From contig NZ_CP044532.1 in assembly GCF_026427775.1 (NCBI RefSeq), positions 1-64,000 of the forward strand: a stretch of DNA of 64,000 nucleotides, given 5' to 3'. The notes under the pieces are model-generated. The model was not told the origin of the DNA. It ran no database searches and saw nothing but the letters and a program-made list of their open reading frames with translations. Below are positions 29,591 to 38,699 of the stretch, piece after piece. Source of the stretch: Arthrobacter sp. CDRTa11 (lineage in GTDB: Bacteria > Actinomycetota > Actinomycetes > Actinomycetales > Micrococcaceae). Each line of letters opens with the position of its first letter. Within the stretch, counting starts at the first letter, position 1. A program made the position numbers and the translations under genes.

Positions 29591-30073
29591 TTATGGCCTC
29601 AATTCGATGACCGTCTTGCCGATTCTCACGGGTACGCCAGGCTCAACGGGCAGGGCACGGGTAAGTTGCTGATCGGCAAGATAAGTGCCGTTGGTGGATC
29701 CGAGGTCTTCGATGAACCACCGGCTGCCCTGCGGGAAAAGCCTGGCGTGGCGGCCTGAAGCGTAATCGTCTTCCAGCACAAGGGTGGCTTCCTGGGCCCT
29801 GCCGAGCAGAATGGGGCTGGCCGCCAGCGGAAGGGTGGTCCCCTTGAGCGGGCCCTCGGTGACCACAAGTTGCCGCGCCTGCTGTTTCACCGGCTGGGGC
29901 GGTCCTTCGGCCAGTTCAGGATTCCTGCGGACCTGGCGCGCTGTGGGAGTTCCGACGGCGGCCTTGCGGCCCACCATCAGGTCGCGGCGCATGGCCGAGA
30001 CGATGCTGAAGATGAGGACCCAGAGCAGAAGCAGGAATCCAAACCGCAGCGCCGTAATGGTCAGTTCGCTCAT
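29591..30073 (-). CDS. fhaB: FHA-domain protein FhaB (FipA-like)
   Basis: Phosphothreonine-binding adaptor in the kinase pathway. The 160-residue protein has an N-terminal transmembrane helix (about 9-27), a basic Pro/Gln linker, and a C-terminal FHA domain (about 75-160). The conserved FHA residues are seen in LLGRAQEATLVLEDDYASGRHARL and LGSTNGTYL, including the Gly-Arg, Ser-x-x-His and Asn positions that hold the phosphothreonine. In mycobacteria FhaB/FipA links division proteins to PknA. It overlaps fhaA by 4 bases and lies three bases upstream of pstP. Confidence 0.93.
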   Translation of the reverse strand: MSELTITALRFGFLLLLWVLIFSIVSAMRRDLMVGRKAAVGTPTARQVRRNPELAEGPPQPVKQQARQLVVTEGPLKGTTLPLAASPILLGRAQEATLVLEDDYASGRHARLFPQGSRWFIEDLGSTNGTYLADQQLTRALPVEPGVPVRIGKTVIELRP

Positions 30074-30813
30074 GGGCGGCCACCGGTATTGGCGGGCAGC
30101 AGGCGGAAGATGATCTTTGTCCGTCCCATCGTGATGGTGGAGCCGTCAGTGAGTTCGGTGCTTCCGGACACCTTGTGCCCGTTGACGTAGCTGCCGTTGG
30201 TGGAACCCATGTCCACCGCGCTGGTCACACCGTTTTGCGTACGGATTTCGAGGTGTTTGCGTGAGACGCCGGTATCGTCAACCAGGATATCGGCCTCTGA
30301 GGACCGTCCCAGCACAATGGATGGCGCGTTAAGCGAGTACCGCTGGCCATCGATGTCCAGGACGGGCTGGAGGCGGATGGGCGCGCGGCTCGGCGCAGCC
30401 GGCATGTTGGGCCGCGGTGACGGCCTGCCCGGGGCGGCCGCCGAATTTTCGGTGGAGGACTTGATCTCAAAGTCACCGGCCCGAAGCTCCTCCGCACGGC
30501 GGAAGGAAATACGGACGGAACCCTTCAGCGTGTACCCCTGGCTGCGGACATGATTGATCACCACATCGCAAAGTTCCTCGGCCAGCGGGGTGCCCCAGTC
30601 CTGGGCGCGCCTGAAGTCGTCATCGCTGAGCTGGACGTCGAAGATGTTGGGCGCCAGCGTGCGTCCGGCTGCGATGGTAATGGCCTTGTTGTCCACTTCG
30701 CGGCGGAGGCGGCTGGCAATCTCCACGGGCTCCACCTGCGCTTTTGAACCGGTGGAGAAGACACCGCGGACGGCTTTCTCGATGCCACGCTCGACCTTGT
30801 CCAGCAATCCCAT
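30070..30813 (-). CDS. fhaA: FHA-domain protein FhaA (DUF3662)
   Basis: First gene of the cell-wall signalling operon. The 247-residue protein has the N-terminal DUF3662 domain (about 1-118), starting MGLLDKVERGIEKAV, and a C-terminal FHA domain (about 158-242). The FHA core is LGRSSEADILVDDTGVSRKHLEI and MGSTNGSYVNG, with all phosphothreonine contacts present. A Pro/Ala/Arg linker joins the two. ATG 30813 is chosen over the longer frame because GGAGAAGG lies just upstream. In mycobacteria FhaA binds phosphorylated MviN (lipid II flippase) and PknB; that role is inferred here. The operon promoter should lie in 30814-31100. Confidence 0.93.
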   Translation of the reverse strand: MGLLDKVERGIEKAVRGVFSTGSKAQVEPVEIASRLRREVDNKAITIAAGRTLAPNIFDVQLSDDDFRRAQDWGTPLAEELCDVVINHVRSQGYTLKGSVRISFRRAEELRAGDFEIKSSTENSAAAPGRPSPRPNMPAAPSRAPIRLQPVLDIDGQRYSLNAPSIVLGRSSEADILVDDTGVSRKHLEIRTQNGVTSAVDMGSTNGSYVNGHKVSGSTELTDGSTITMGRTKIIFRLLPANTGGRP

Positions 30814-31201
30814 GGTCCTTCTCCTTTCCCCCCGGCAGCGGGGCAGTTCTCTTTCCAAACGTGATCAGCTACAGAGTCCATGACCTGGCCGCGAGCTTGC
30901 CGGCGGCAGGCTCCACTACATCAGATACTACTGGGCAGGCCTATGAATGACCTTAATCAACAACGGCCGGGCCGCACGAAAAGTTCAATCCGTGATGCCG
31001 GCTGATACCCGCTGGCGGGGCGTTTTGGTGCCAACACTCCCGCCTCCCACGGCTGCGCCGTGCCTTGGGACGTGGCCGCCCGCTGGGCACGTCCGAGGGC
31101 CAATTGGTGTTTTGCCGCGGATGTCCGTTATGCTTGATCTCGCTGCTTTTACAAGGTTGCGGTTCCGGGAAACCGGCCGTGATTCGTGGAAAAGAAGTTG
31201 C
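30814..31201. promoter_or_regulatory. Divergent control region, fhaA operon and tRNA-Leu
   Basis: No gene is supported in these 388 bases; an open frame across it runs into the tRNA and is a chance reading. TATGCT at 31129-31134 is a possible -10 for tRNA-Leu, with TTGGTG at 31104-31109 a distant -35. The minus-strand fhaA promoter could not be located with confidence. Confidence 0.35.
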
Positions 31202-31284
31202 GCGCGAGTGGCGGAACGGCAGACGCGCTGGCTTCAGGTGCCAGTGTCCGAAAGGGCGTGGGGGTTCAAATCCCCCCTCGCGCA
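31202..31284 (+). tRNA. tRNA-Leu (anticodon CAG)
   Basis: An 83-base class II tRNA. Acceptor GCGCGAG pairs with CTCGCGC. The anticodon CAG is at 31235-31237 between CTGGC and GCCAG, a long variable arm follows, and the T arm is GGGGGTTCAAATCCCCC. The discriminator is A and CCA is not encoded. It sits at the left edge of the catabolic island. Confidence 0.96.
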
Positions 31285-31292
31285 CGCATATT

Positions 31293-31336
31293 GCAAAGGA
31301 ACCCCGGTCTTCGGACCGGGGTTCCTTTGCTTTAAC
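31293..31336 (+). terminator. Rho-independent terminator after tRNA-Leu
   Basis: A perfect 17-base stem (31293-31309 with 31314-31330) closes on a TTCG tetraloop flanked by C and G, the very stable C(UUCG)G form. TTTAAC follows. On the other strand it can also stop transcripts leaving the UspA gene. Confidence 0.9.
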
Positions 31337-31369
31337 TGCTGGTGGCTAAGTTGGCCTGTGGAGTGAGGC

Positions 31370-31762
31370 TTAGGCAACGGGTCCGACGTCGGCCTTGACC
31401 GCCGTGACAGGGCAGCCCGCCTCCAGGATCACCCGCTGCGCTGTACTGCCCAGGAACAGCTTGCCGACAGGAGAGCGCCGGCGCACGCCGATGACAATCA
31501 ACTCAACGTCCTCCTCATAGGAGGCGTCGATCATGATATCCGCGGGGTCCAAGCCCTCATGACGGCGCAGCGTGGCTCTGACGCCGAGGGACGCTGCGGC
31601 CTGGATCGCCTCCTTGATGTCCAGGTCTGAAGCCGTGGATTCTTCCGCCACTGCGGGCCCCAGGATCTGCAGCGTTGTGGCCCTCAGAGCTGCCTCATTG
31701 ATGGCGGCATGCAGTGCAGCCCGCCCTTCCTTACTGGATGCGTACCCAACCGCGACGCTCAT
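31370..31762 (-). CDS. Universal stress protein (UspA family), left-end copy
   Basis: A single-domain 130-residue UspA fold. The nucleotide-binding signature is G-x-x-x-L-G-S-x-A-Q-R, seen as VGKLFLGSTAQRVI, preceded by ELIVIGVRRRSP. It begins MSVAVGYASSKEGRAAL. These proteins bind ATP or AMP and adjust stress or metabolic responses; the direct role is unknown. Its ATG overlaps the stop of the upstream hydroxyacid dehydrogenase gene by 4 bases, so both form one operon. It resembles the UspA gene at 53982-54386 at the island's other end (LGSxAQR core and the closing V-K-A-D). Confidence 0.88.
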   Translation of the reverse strand: MSVAVGYASSKEGRAALHAAINEAALRATTLQILGPAVAEESTASDLDIKEAIQAAASLGVRATLRRHEGLDPADIMIDASYEEDVELIVIGVRRRSPVGKLFLGSTAQRVILEAGCPVTAVKADVGPVA

Positions 31763-32709
31763 ACGGTGACGGCTGTCAGGACGGACCCCGTTGCCAGGAA
31801 TGACCTGAGGTTTGCCAGGGTGAGCTCGGCCATGGCGGCCCTGGTTTCGTGCGTACCGCTGCCCAGGTGCGGCAGCAGGACCACGTTGTCCAGGGCCAGG
31901 AGATCCTCGGGAACCTTTGGCTCGTCCGCAAAGACATCCAGCCCGGCGCCGGCAAGCCGCCCGGCCAACAGGGCGGAAACCAGAGCTTCCTGGTCCACCA
32001 CTGAACCCCGCGCGATGTTGATGAGATAGCCCTTGGCACCGAGGGCGGCAATGACGTCCGCGTCCACCAGCCCCGCCGATTCCGGACCGCCGGCGGCAGC
32101 GATGATCAGCACATCGCAGCCCTCGGCGAGTTCCCGGGGGGACGCGGCGTACTCATAACTGACCCCGGCTACCCTGCTGCGGTTGTGGTAGCTGATAGTG
32201 CAGTCGAACGCTTCAAGCCGCCGCGCAATGACCTGTCCTATCCGGCCAAGCCCCAGGATGCCAACCCGTTTTCCGCTTGCCTTGGTGGCAAGCGGAAAGT
32301 TTCCCTTGTCAACCCAATCCCCACGGCGCACATAGCGGTCCGCGGCGCTGGTTTTGCGCAGGACGTCGAGATAGAGCGCCATCGCAGTATCCGCCACGCA
32401 ATCGTTAAGGACATCGGGCGTGTTGCTGACGGTGATGCCCCGTTGGACAGCCTGGGCAACGTCCGTGGTGTCATAGCCAACGCCGAAATTGACCACCGCG
32501 CGGAGGTTGGGCAAGGCGCGCATCAGCTCGGTGCCCACCCCGATTTTTCCGGAGGTGACCGCGACGCCGAAGGACTCCCCATGCCTTCGCAGGAATTCCT
32601 CCTGGTCCGGAACTGAATCGGGGAGCCGCAGGGCTCCGTAGTCGCCAACGATGGCGTCTTGGACCAAAGGCATAAGGGGCCCCACCTGCAGGACGGCTGT
32701 GTTGTTCAT
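31759..32709 (-). CDS. D-2-hydroxyacid dehydrogenase (NAD(P)-dependent)
   Basis: Reduces or oxidises a 2-hydroxyacid such as glyoxylate, hydroxypyruvate or a sugar-acid derivative. The 316-residue protein has Rossmann motif GILGLGRIGQ (about 151-160), catalytic Arg in NIARGSVVD, catalytic Glu in DVFADEP, and catalytic His in LPHLGSGT. All three catalytic residues are present. It is nearest in general pattern to hydroxypyruvate/glyoxylate reductases. It reads away from the ABC importer across a 308-base control region and is translationally coupled to the UspA gene. Confidence 0.88.
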   Translation of the reverse strand: MNNTAVLQVGPLMPLVQDAIVGDYGALRLPDSVPDQEEFLRRHGESFGVAVTSGKIGVGTELMRALPNLRAVVNFGVGYDTTDVAQAVQRGITVSNTPDVLNDCVADTAMALYLDVLRKTSAADRYVRRGDWVDKGNFPLATKASGKRVGILGLGRIGQVIARRLEAFDCTISYHNRSRVAGVSYEYAASPRELAEGCDVLIIAAAGGPESAGLVDADVIAALGAKGYLINIARGSVVDQEALVSALLAGRLAGAGLDVFADEPKVPEDLLALDNVVLLPHLGSGTHETRAAMAELTLANLRSFLATGSVLTAVTV

Positions 32710-33017
32710 ACCTGCACCCTAGGTTTTCGGATCGATACGCGTCCAACATGCAATTGGCATTGATCGATTCCCGAAGTGGATTGATACCCCTCCTCCGGCG
32801 GAACGGCGCGGTTTTCGGGGATGCGTGGTGGCCGTCACACCGCGCCTCGGGCTCCGGTGCCGGACTCTTCCCCCGCCGAAGCCCGTGCATCTGCCTTGTG
32901 AAGCATTTGGAGCTCAACTAGCTTGAGTCCAGCGCGGCCCCAGCACCTTCTGTTCAAGCCCAGGTTTGCAGTGTGGGAGCTGCCCGCCGCCGCAAGCATC
33001 CAAACCGGAGGAACCCA
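32710..33017. promoter_or_regulatory. Divergent control region, hydroxyacid dehydrogenase and ABC importer operons
   Basis: No gene is supported in these 308 bases. Repeated half-sites of the type GATCGATAC (32730-32738), ATTGATCGATTC (32759-32770) and GATTGATAC (near 32780) cluster close to the dehydrogenase start and look like a regulator-binding region. ATTGATC recurs at 41842-41848 upstream of the LysR gene. GGAGG near 33007-33011 is the ribosome site of the binding-protein gene. Confidence 0.45.
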
Positions 33018-34577
33018 ATGACGCCTTCTTCAAAGCATCCTTTTCACCCCGCCCTGCTCACGTGGCCGGCCCTGGCCTCTGCGGGGCTTCTGGCACTCAG
33101 CGGCTGCTCAGTGGCCAATTCCGACGGCGGCACAGCCGCCGCAAGCACCGTCCGCGTGGTGCTGGGCCAGGAACCCCCCACCCTGGAAGCGTGTGAATCC
33201 AACCTGACGTCTACCGGGGTTGTGGTCCGCTCCAACGTCACCGAACCCCTGATCGAGCGGAACCCCCAGACAGGCGAACTCGAACCCAAGCTCGCCACCG
33301 AATGGAAAGCCACCTCTGGTACTGAATGGACGCTGAAGCTGCGCGAGGGCGTCACGTTCCAGGACGGCACTCCGTTCAACGCTGAAGCCGCCGCTTTCAC
33401 CATCGATCGGGCGGTTAACTCCAAACTCGGCTGCAATGTTGAAGGCTATGTCTTTGGCGACGCCGACCTGCAGGTTAAGGCGGTGGATGCCACCACCCTG
33501 ACAGTCACCACACCCGAACCGGATCCGATCCTCCCGCTGCGCCTTTCGTTCCTGGAAGTTGTTCCGGTTTCAACATCCACCACCGAGAAGGTCCGCGAAC
33601 CGATCGGCACCGGCCCCTACAAAATCGAGAAGTGGGACGCCGGCCAGAAGATCTCCCTGACCAGCTGGGACGGCTACTGGGGCGACAAGCCCGCCTACGC
33701 CAAAGCCGAATACCAGTGGCGCTCGGAAAGCTCGGTGCGTGCCGCGATGATCACCAGTGGCGAAGCGGACGTGGCCATGGGCCTGAGCCCGGACGACAAC
33801 ATGGGCGACCTCGGGATCGACTACCCCAACAACGAAACCGTGGCATTGAGGCTCGACGCCAACGAGGCCCCGCTGAACGACATCCGGGTCCGGCAGGCCA
33901 TCAACTTCGCGATCGACAAAGAGGGAATCGTCAATTCGCTCTACCAGGGCAAACACCAGGTGGCCGCCCAGCTGGTTCCGGAAGGCATCGTTGGTCACAA
34001 CCCTGAGCTGAAGGGCTGGGCTTTCGACCTGGACAAGGCCAAGGACCTGGTTTCCCAGGCCAAGGCAGACGGCGTGGATACCTCCGCCCAGATCTCCCTC
34101 GTTGTCCGCAGCGCACAGTTCCCCAAGATCACCGAACTGGCGCAGGTCCTGCAGGAACAGCTGAGCCAGGCCGGACTGAACGTCAAACTGAAGATGCTTG
34201 AGACAAGCCAGCACCTGACGTACCAGGTCCGTCCCTTCGCCGACGACGAAGGCGCTGTGGCCCTGATGACCCAGCACGGCAACCAGGCAGGCGACGCAGC
34301 GTTCACCGTTGACCAGTACATGCTGTCCACCGGTGCCCAGAGCTACTTCGGCACTCCTGAGTTTGACGCCATGATCAAGAAGGCTGATGCCGCTTCGGGC
34401 GACGAGCGGAAGAAGGACTTTGAGGAGATCTTCGCGTACCAGAATGACAAGGTTGTCCAGTTCGCGCACATCTCCCACCAGACCGGCATCATCGGCAAGG
34501 CAAAGTCCGTGAACTACACACCGAACTCCTCAAGCGGCGATGAACTGCGCGTTTCGGAAATGACCCCGGCCAGCTAG
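33018..34577 (+). CDS. Peptide/nickel-type ABC transporter substrate-binding lipoprotein
   Basis: Solute-binding protein family 5 (OppA/DppA type), anchored outside the membrane. The 519-residue protein has a lipoprotein signal with lipobox L-S-G-C and Cys30 as the lipidated residue. Family landmarks are SNVTEPLIERNPQTGELEPKLATEW, YKIEKWDAGQ, and the late block IRVRQAINFAIDKEGIVNSLYQGKHQVAAQLVP. ATG 33018 follows GGAGG by about six bases. First gene of a five-gene importer operon. Ligand is unknown. The family binds peptides, but also nickel, oligosaccharides and sugar acids. The island context suggests an acid or glycoside rather than a peptide. Confidence 0.9.
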   Translation: MTPSSKHPFHPALLTWPALASAGLLALSGCSVANSDGGTAAASTVRVVLGQEPPTLEACESNLTSTGVVVRSNVTEPLIERNPQTGELEPKLATEWKATSGTEWTLKLREGVTFQDGTPFNAEAAAFTIDRAVNSKLGCNVEGYVFGDADLQVKAVDATTLTVTTPEPDPILPLRLSFLEVVPVSTSTTEKVREPIGTGPYKIEKWDAGQKISLTSWDGYWGDKPAYAKAEYQWRSESSVRAAMITSGEADVAMGLSPDDNMGDLGIDYPNNETVALRLDANEAPLNDIRVRQAINFAIDKEGIVNSLYQGKHQVAAQLVPEGIVGHNPELKGWAFDLDKAKDLVSQAKADGVDTSAQISLVVRSAQFPKITELAQVLQEQLSQAGLNVKLKMLETSQHLTYQVRPFADDEGAVALMTQHGNQAGDAAFTVDQYMLSTGAQSYFGTPEFDAMIKKADAASGDERKKDFEEIFAYQNDKVVQFAHISHQTGIIGKAKSVNYTPNSSSGDELRVSEMTPAS

Positions 34578-34605
34578 CCCGGATCTCCGGAGAAGAAGGA
34601 CACCC

Positions 34606-35535
34606 ATGCTGATCTACTTGAGAAAGCGCATTCTTTCCAGCGCACTTCCGTTGGTAGTGGTAATCGTCGGTGTATTTGCACTGGCCAGGATGACGGGCAA
34701 TCCCGCCAGCCTGTACCTGCCGCTGAACGCCACCCAACAGATGCGGGACGAGTTCACCGCACGCAACGGTTTCGACCAGCCGCTGCTGGTTCAGATGGCC
34801 GATTATTTTGGCGGCGTGCTCCGCCTGGACTTTGGCCAGTCCCTGCGGACCGGACAGGACGCGGCAGCCATGGCTTTGCGCGCCTTTCCTGCCACCCTGC
34901 AGCTCGCCGCCACCACCATGGTGCTGGCCGTCCTGCTGGCGCTGGTGGTGGGTTGCTGGGCCGCGCTGAAACCGAACGGCATCGCCGACCGGATCTCAAG
35001 TTTTGTCTCCATGGCTGCGGCTTCCATCCCGGACTTCTGGCTGGCCATCGTGGGCATCTGGGTCTTCGCCATTACCCTGGGCTGGCTTCCGACATCCGGG
35101 GTGTCGGGAGCCAGCGCCTGGGTGCTGCCCATTGCAACCCTGCTGTTGCGGCCCTTCGGCGTGCTGGTCCAGATCGTCCGCGGCTCCATGGTGTCCGCGC
35201 TGTCGGAGCCGTACATTAAGCTGGCCCGCAGCCGCGGCGCCGGCGAGCTGCGGGTGGTGACCCATCACGCACTGCGGAATGCCGCAGCACCTGCCCTCAC
35301 CGTGGCAGGTGACCTGACAGTAGGCCTGGTCAACGGTGCCGTTGTGGTGGAGACCATCTTCGGCTGGCCCGGGATCGGAAAGCTGATGATTGATTCGATC
35401 CTGCAGCGCGACTTTGCCGTCCTGCAGGCGGCGGTGCTGCTTACCGCCGTCGCAATCTTCGCCCTGAACATCCTCATCGACATGGGCTACGCGCTGCTGG
35501 ACGCACGCGTCCGCCCGGTCACGGCAAGGGCATAG
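34606..35535 (+). CDS. ABC transporter permease, DppB type
   Basis: Inner-membrane channel subunit with six predicted helices. The 309-residue protein begins MLIYLRKRILSSALPLVVVIVGVFALARM, has the periplasmic FDQPLLVQMADYFGGVLRLDFGQSL segment, and the EAA loop region around LARSRGAGELRVVTHHALRNA that docks on the ATPases. Length is normal. It begins 28 bases after the binding protein and ends eight bases before the second permease. Confidence 0.93.
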   Translation: MLIYLRKRILSSALPLVVVIVGVFALARMTGNPASLYLPLNATQQMRDEFTARNGFDQPLLVQMADYFGGVLRLDFGQSLRTGQDAAAMALRAFPATLQLAATTMVLAVLLALVVGCWAALKPNGIADRISSFVSMAAASIPDFWLAIVGIWVFAITLGWLPTSGVSGASAWVLPIATLLLRPFGVLVQIVRGSMVSALSEPYIKLARSRGAGELRVVTHHALRNAAAPALTVAGDLTVGLVNGAVVVETIFGWPGIGKLMIDSILQRDFAVLQAAVLLTAVAIFALNILIDMGYALLDARVRPVTARA

Positions 35536-35543
35536 GAGTAGCC

Positions 35544-36554
35544 ATGAACAGTCCAATAACTGAACCGGCAGCGCAGGAGCTGCCGGCAAGCGATCATGCA
35601 GCCGCTGTTAAGGGCTCCGCTGTTAAAGGCACGGAAAAGCAGGACGGAAAGCTGAGCCTCTTCCGCCTCTTGTTAAAGGACCGGTTCGCCACGGTATCCG
35701 CTGTCCTCCTGGTCCTGATCGGCCTAACCGCCCTCATAGGGCCGGCCTTAATGGGTGACCTGGCCACAAAACAGAACCTGCTGTTTGCCAACAAGGCTCC
35801 CTTTAGCTTCGCTTACGGGTGGGAGTACATCCTGGGCAGCGACTCGCTGGGCCGGAGCATGCTTGCCCGGCTGGTGGTGGCCAGCCGGACCACCTTCTCG
35901 GTGGCCTTGCCTGCCGTGGCGGCGGCGCTGCTGATTGGTTCGCTGTGGGGAGTCTGGGCCGGTTATCACCGCGGCTGGCGCGAGAACGTGTCCATGCGCA
36001 TAGCCGACGTCATCATGAGCTTCCCCTCCCTGCTGCTCGCCGTGGTTGTCCTGTACGTCTTTAGCCCCAGCGCCGGCAACATCGTGCTGATCCTGGCCCT
36101 CACCCGGATCCCTATTTACCTCCGCACCGCACGCGCGGAATCAGCCGAACTGCAGAGCAGGACCTTCGTGGATGCGGCCCGGACCTTTGGCGCCAGACCC
36201 AACGCGATCATCGGAAGGCACGTCATCCCCGTGGTGTTGCCCACCCTCCTGACGCTGGCAACGCTGGAGTTCTGCTACGTCATGCTCGCCGAATCGTCCC
36301 TGAGTTTCCTTGGCATCGGCATCCAGCCGCCGGACGTGAGCTGGGGCCTGATGGTGTCGCAGGGGCGTCAATACCTGCAGACGGCCTGGTGGCTGTCCAT
36401 CTTTCCCGGCGTCGCCATCGTTATCACCACCATCGCCGCCAACGTGCTGGCCGCCTGGCTGCGGATCGCGACAGATCCGGCCCAGCGCTGGCGCCTGGCC
36501 CTTCCCCGCAAGCGGCTGATTGCCCGCATTCCAGTCAAGGAGGCACAGCCGTGA
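35544..36554 (+). CDS. ABC transporter permease, DppC type
   Basis: Second channel subunit. The 336-residue protein has a cytoplasmic N-terminal extension of about 45 residues, then a helix, the periplasmic HILGSDSLGRSMLARLV-like block (here YILGSDSLGRS), and the EAA loop DAARTFGARPNAIIGRHVIPVV. The motif SLSFLGIGIQPPDVSWGLMV is diagnostic of DppC/OppC. The TGA overlaps the GTG of the first ATPase gene. Confidence 0.93.
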   Translation: MNSPITEPAAQELPASDHAAAVKGSAVKGTEKQDGKLSLFRLLLKDRFATVSAVLLVLIGLTALIGPALMGDLATKQNLLFANKAPFSFAYGWEYILGSDSLGRSMLARLVVASRTTFSVALPAVAAALLIGSLWGVWAGYHRGWRENVSMRIADVIMSFPSLLLAVVVLYVFSPSAGNIVLILALTRIPIYLRTARAESAELQSRTFVDAARTFGARPNAIIGRHVIPVVLPTLLTLATLEFCYVMLAESSLSFLGIGIQPPDVSWGLMVSQGRQYLQTAWWLSIFPGVAIVITTIAANVLAAWLRIATDPAQRWRLALPRKRLIARIPVKEAQP

Positions 36555-37681
36555 GAACAGCTGCAGAACAAGCTCCCGCCCCACGCACCAGGACCGCAGT
36601 AAATCCGCGCAAAGAGGCCACGGCGCATGACGTTGTCCTGCAGGTCAGGGACCTGGCCGTGGACATCCGCACCCACCGGGGTACGGTCCGCGCTGTCAAC
36701 AGCGTGGCCTTCGAGGCCCGTGCCGGAGAAACCCTGGCCCTGCTGGGCGAATCCGGCTGCGGCAAGTCCATGACAGCGAAGGCCCTTGCCGGAATCATGG
36801 ATCCGGTCTGTGACCTGGCCGGCGGAGAGATCATCCTCAATGGGACCGACCTCGCGCCGCTGACTCCCAAGGAAAGGCTTAAGTTCGCCGGACCGGAACT
36901 GGGCATCGTCTTCCAGGACGCACTCACGGCCCTGAATCCCGTTTATACCGTGGGCACCCAGTTGGGGGAGGCATTCCGGATCCACCGTGGCCTCAACGCA
37001 AAGCAGGCCCGGGTTGAGGCAGTGGAGCTGATGAAGCGTGTGGGAATTCCGGAGCCCGAGTCCAGAATCAATTCCTACCCCCATCAGTTTTCGGGGGGCA
37101 TGCGCCAGCGCATCCTGATCGCCATGGCCGTGGCCCTGAACCCGCGGCTGCTGATTGCCGATGAGCCCACCACCGCCCTGGACGTCACGGTCCAGGCGCA
37201 GATCATGCAGCTGCTGCGGACCCTCCGCGAAGAGGGCCAAATGGCCGTTGTGCTGATCACCCATGACCTGGCTGTGGTTGCTGAGGAAGCCGATTCGGTG
37301 GCCGTCATGTACGCGGGCAACGTGGTGGAGAGCGGTCCGGTCTCCGAGGTCTTCTCTGATCCACGCCACCCCTATACCAAAGGCCTCCTGGAGTCGGTGC
37401 CGGTGCATTTGGAACGCGGCGCCCAGCTGAAGTCCATCGCGGGCAGCCCGCCGGAACTTCATGACATCCCCTCCGGCTGCGTCTACCAGTCACGGTGTCC
37501 GCTGGTGCAGGACGTCTGCCGGGCTGAGCGCCCCGTACTGCGTCCGGTGCGTCCGCTGACGCAATCTGGCACCCCTGACCAACCCTTGTCTGAAACCCAT
37601 TCCGGAACCCAGTCCGGCAGCCAGGAACAGCCGGTACGCGCCGCCGCCTGCCACTTCAGTGAGGAGCTGAACAATGTCTGA
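36551..37681 (+). CDS. ABC transporter ATPase, DppD type
   Basis: Powers the importer by ATP hydrolysis. The 376-residue protein has Walker A GESGCGKS, signature FSGGMRQRI, and Walker [13 protein letters not shown]. The C-terminal oligopeptide-transporter extension has the Cys-containing [14 protein letters not shown] block (an iron-sulfur-type motif in the family), then a Thr/Pro/Ser-rich stretch before ACHF. GTG 36551 overlaps the permease stop as GTGA. The N-terminal 30 residues are Ala/Arg/Thr-rich and poorly conserved. Confidence 0.92.
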   Translation: MRTAAEQAPAPRTRTAVNPRKEATAHDVVLQVRDLAVDIRTHRGTVRAVNSVAFEARAGETLALLGESGCGKSMTAKALAGIMDPVCDLAGGEIILNGTDLAPLTPKERLKFAGPELGIVFQDALTALNPVYTVGTQLGEAFRIHRGLNAKQARVEAVELMKRVGIPEPESRINSYPHQFSGGMRQRILIAMAVALNPRLLIADEPTTALDVTVQAQIMQLLRTLREEGQMAVVLITHDLAVVAEEADSVAVMYAGNVVESGPVSEVFSDPRHPYTKGLLESVPVHLERGAQLKSIAGSPPELHDIPSGCVYQSRCPLVQDVCRAERPVLRPVRPLTQSGTPDQPLSETHSGTQSGSQEQPVRAAACHFSEELNNV

Positions 37682-38699
37682 GCCCCTGCTGAAAATCGAC
37701 GGCCTCTCCAAGACCTTCCACGTAGCCAGGAGCGCCAGCGGCAACACCCGGCTGAAGGCCCTGGACGGGATCAGCCTGACCGTGGGCCGCGGCGAGACAC
37801 TGGGCCTGGTGGGGGAGTCGGGGTGTGGAAAGTCCACGCTGGCCAGGACCCTGATGATGCTGGAGACGCCGGACGAAGGGACGGTCAGTTTTGAAGGAAC
37901 CAACCCCTTCGGCCTGCGCGGAAAGGAACTCCTCACCTGGCGGCGGCGGGTCCAGATGGTCTTCCAGGACCCCTTTGCCTCCCTGAACGCGCGCATGAAC
38001 GCCGGCGACATCGTCTCCGAACCATGGGCCACACACCGCAGCCTCTACCCGTCGTCGAAGGAGCGCGAGGCCAGGGTCCGCGAACTGCTGCACATGGTGG
38101 GACTGCGTCCGTCCGACGCCCGTAAGTCTCCGCAGGAGTTCTCCGGTGGCCAGCGGCAGCGCCTGGGCATTGCCCGTGCGTTGGCGCTGAACCCTGACGT
38201 CATCATCCTGGACGAACCAGTCTCCGCCCTTGACCTCTCCGTGCAGGCGCAGGTCCTGAACCTGCTCAATGACCTTCAAAAGGAACTCGGAGTGTCCTAC
38301 ATCTTCATCTCCCATGACCTCACGGTGGTCAGGCATGTGGCAGACAGGGTGGCAGTGATGTACCTGGGCAGGATCATCGAAACGGGAGCCACTGAAGAGG
38401 TCTTTGACCATCCCCGGCACCCCTACACTGCTGCCCTGATGTCGGCGTCGCCGAAGCTGGACGTCAGCGGGGCGAAGCGGGACAGGATTGTCCTCAAAGG
38501 TGAGCTGCCCTCTCCGCTGGATCCGCCGTCGGGCTGCCGCTTCCGAACCCGGTGCTGGCAGGCGCAGGACATCTGCGCCAAGGTGGCACCGGAGCCGCAG
38601 GTGCTGGCTGCCCCCGACGGCACCCGGCACGTGGCGGAATGCCACTTTCCCCTGGAGACCATCAAGGGACTGACAGGCGCCGCGGCTTCGGCCGGATGA
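37674..38699 (+). CDS. ABC transporter ATPase, DppF type
   Basis: Second ATPase of the importer. The 341-residue protein has Walker [10 protein letters not shown], signature FSGGQRQRLG, Walker B VIILDEPVSALD, and the C-terminal CRFRTRCWQAQDIC block shared by Opp/Dpp ATPases. The ATG at 37674 overlaps the DppD-type gene by 8 bases. Its stop overlaps the next gene, a TSUP permease, by 4 bases. Confidence 0.92.
   Translation: MSEPLLKIDGLSKTFHVARSASGNTRLKALDGISLTVGRGETLGLVGESGCGKSTLARTLMMLETPDEGTVSFEGTNPFGLRGKELLTWRRRVQMVFQDPFASLNARMNAGDIVSEPWATHRSLYPSSKEREARVRELLHMVGLRPSDARKSPQEFSGGQRQRLGIARALALNPDVIILDEPVSALDLSVQAQVLNLLNDLQKELGVSYIFISHDLTVVRHVADRVAVMYLGRIIETGATEEVFDHPRHPYTAALMSASPKLDVSGAKRDRIVLKGELPSPLDPPSGCRFRTRCWQAQDICAKVAPEPQVLAAPDGTRHVAECHFPLETIKGLTGAAASAG

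Noticed and set aside
31202..31284. tRNA-Leu as the attachment site of an integrated island
   Set aside because: The island starts just after the tRNA, but I found no repeat of the tRNA 3' end at 54-55 kb or later, and no integrase or transposase. Composition looks like the rest of the window.
30947..31366. Plus-strand open frame of 139 codons before and across tRNA-Leu
   Set aside because: It runs through the tRNA and its terminator hairpin and has no ribosome site.
36368..37462. A 364-codon open frame opposite the DppD-type ATPase
   Set aside because: Antisense to Walker and signature motifs of the ATPase; no independent support.
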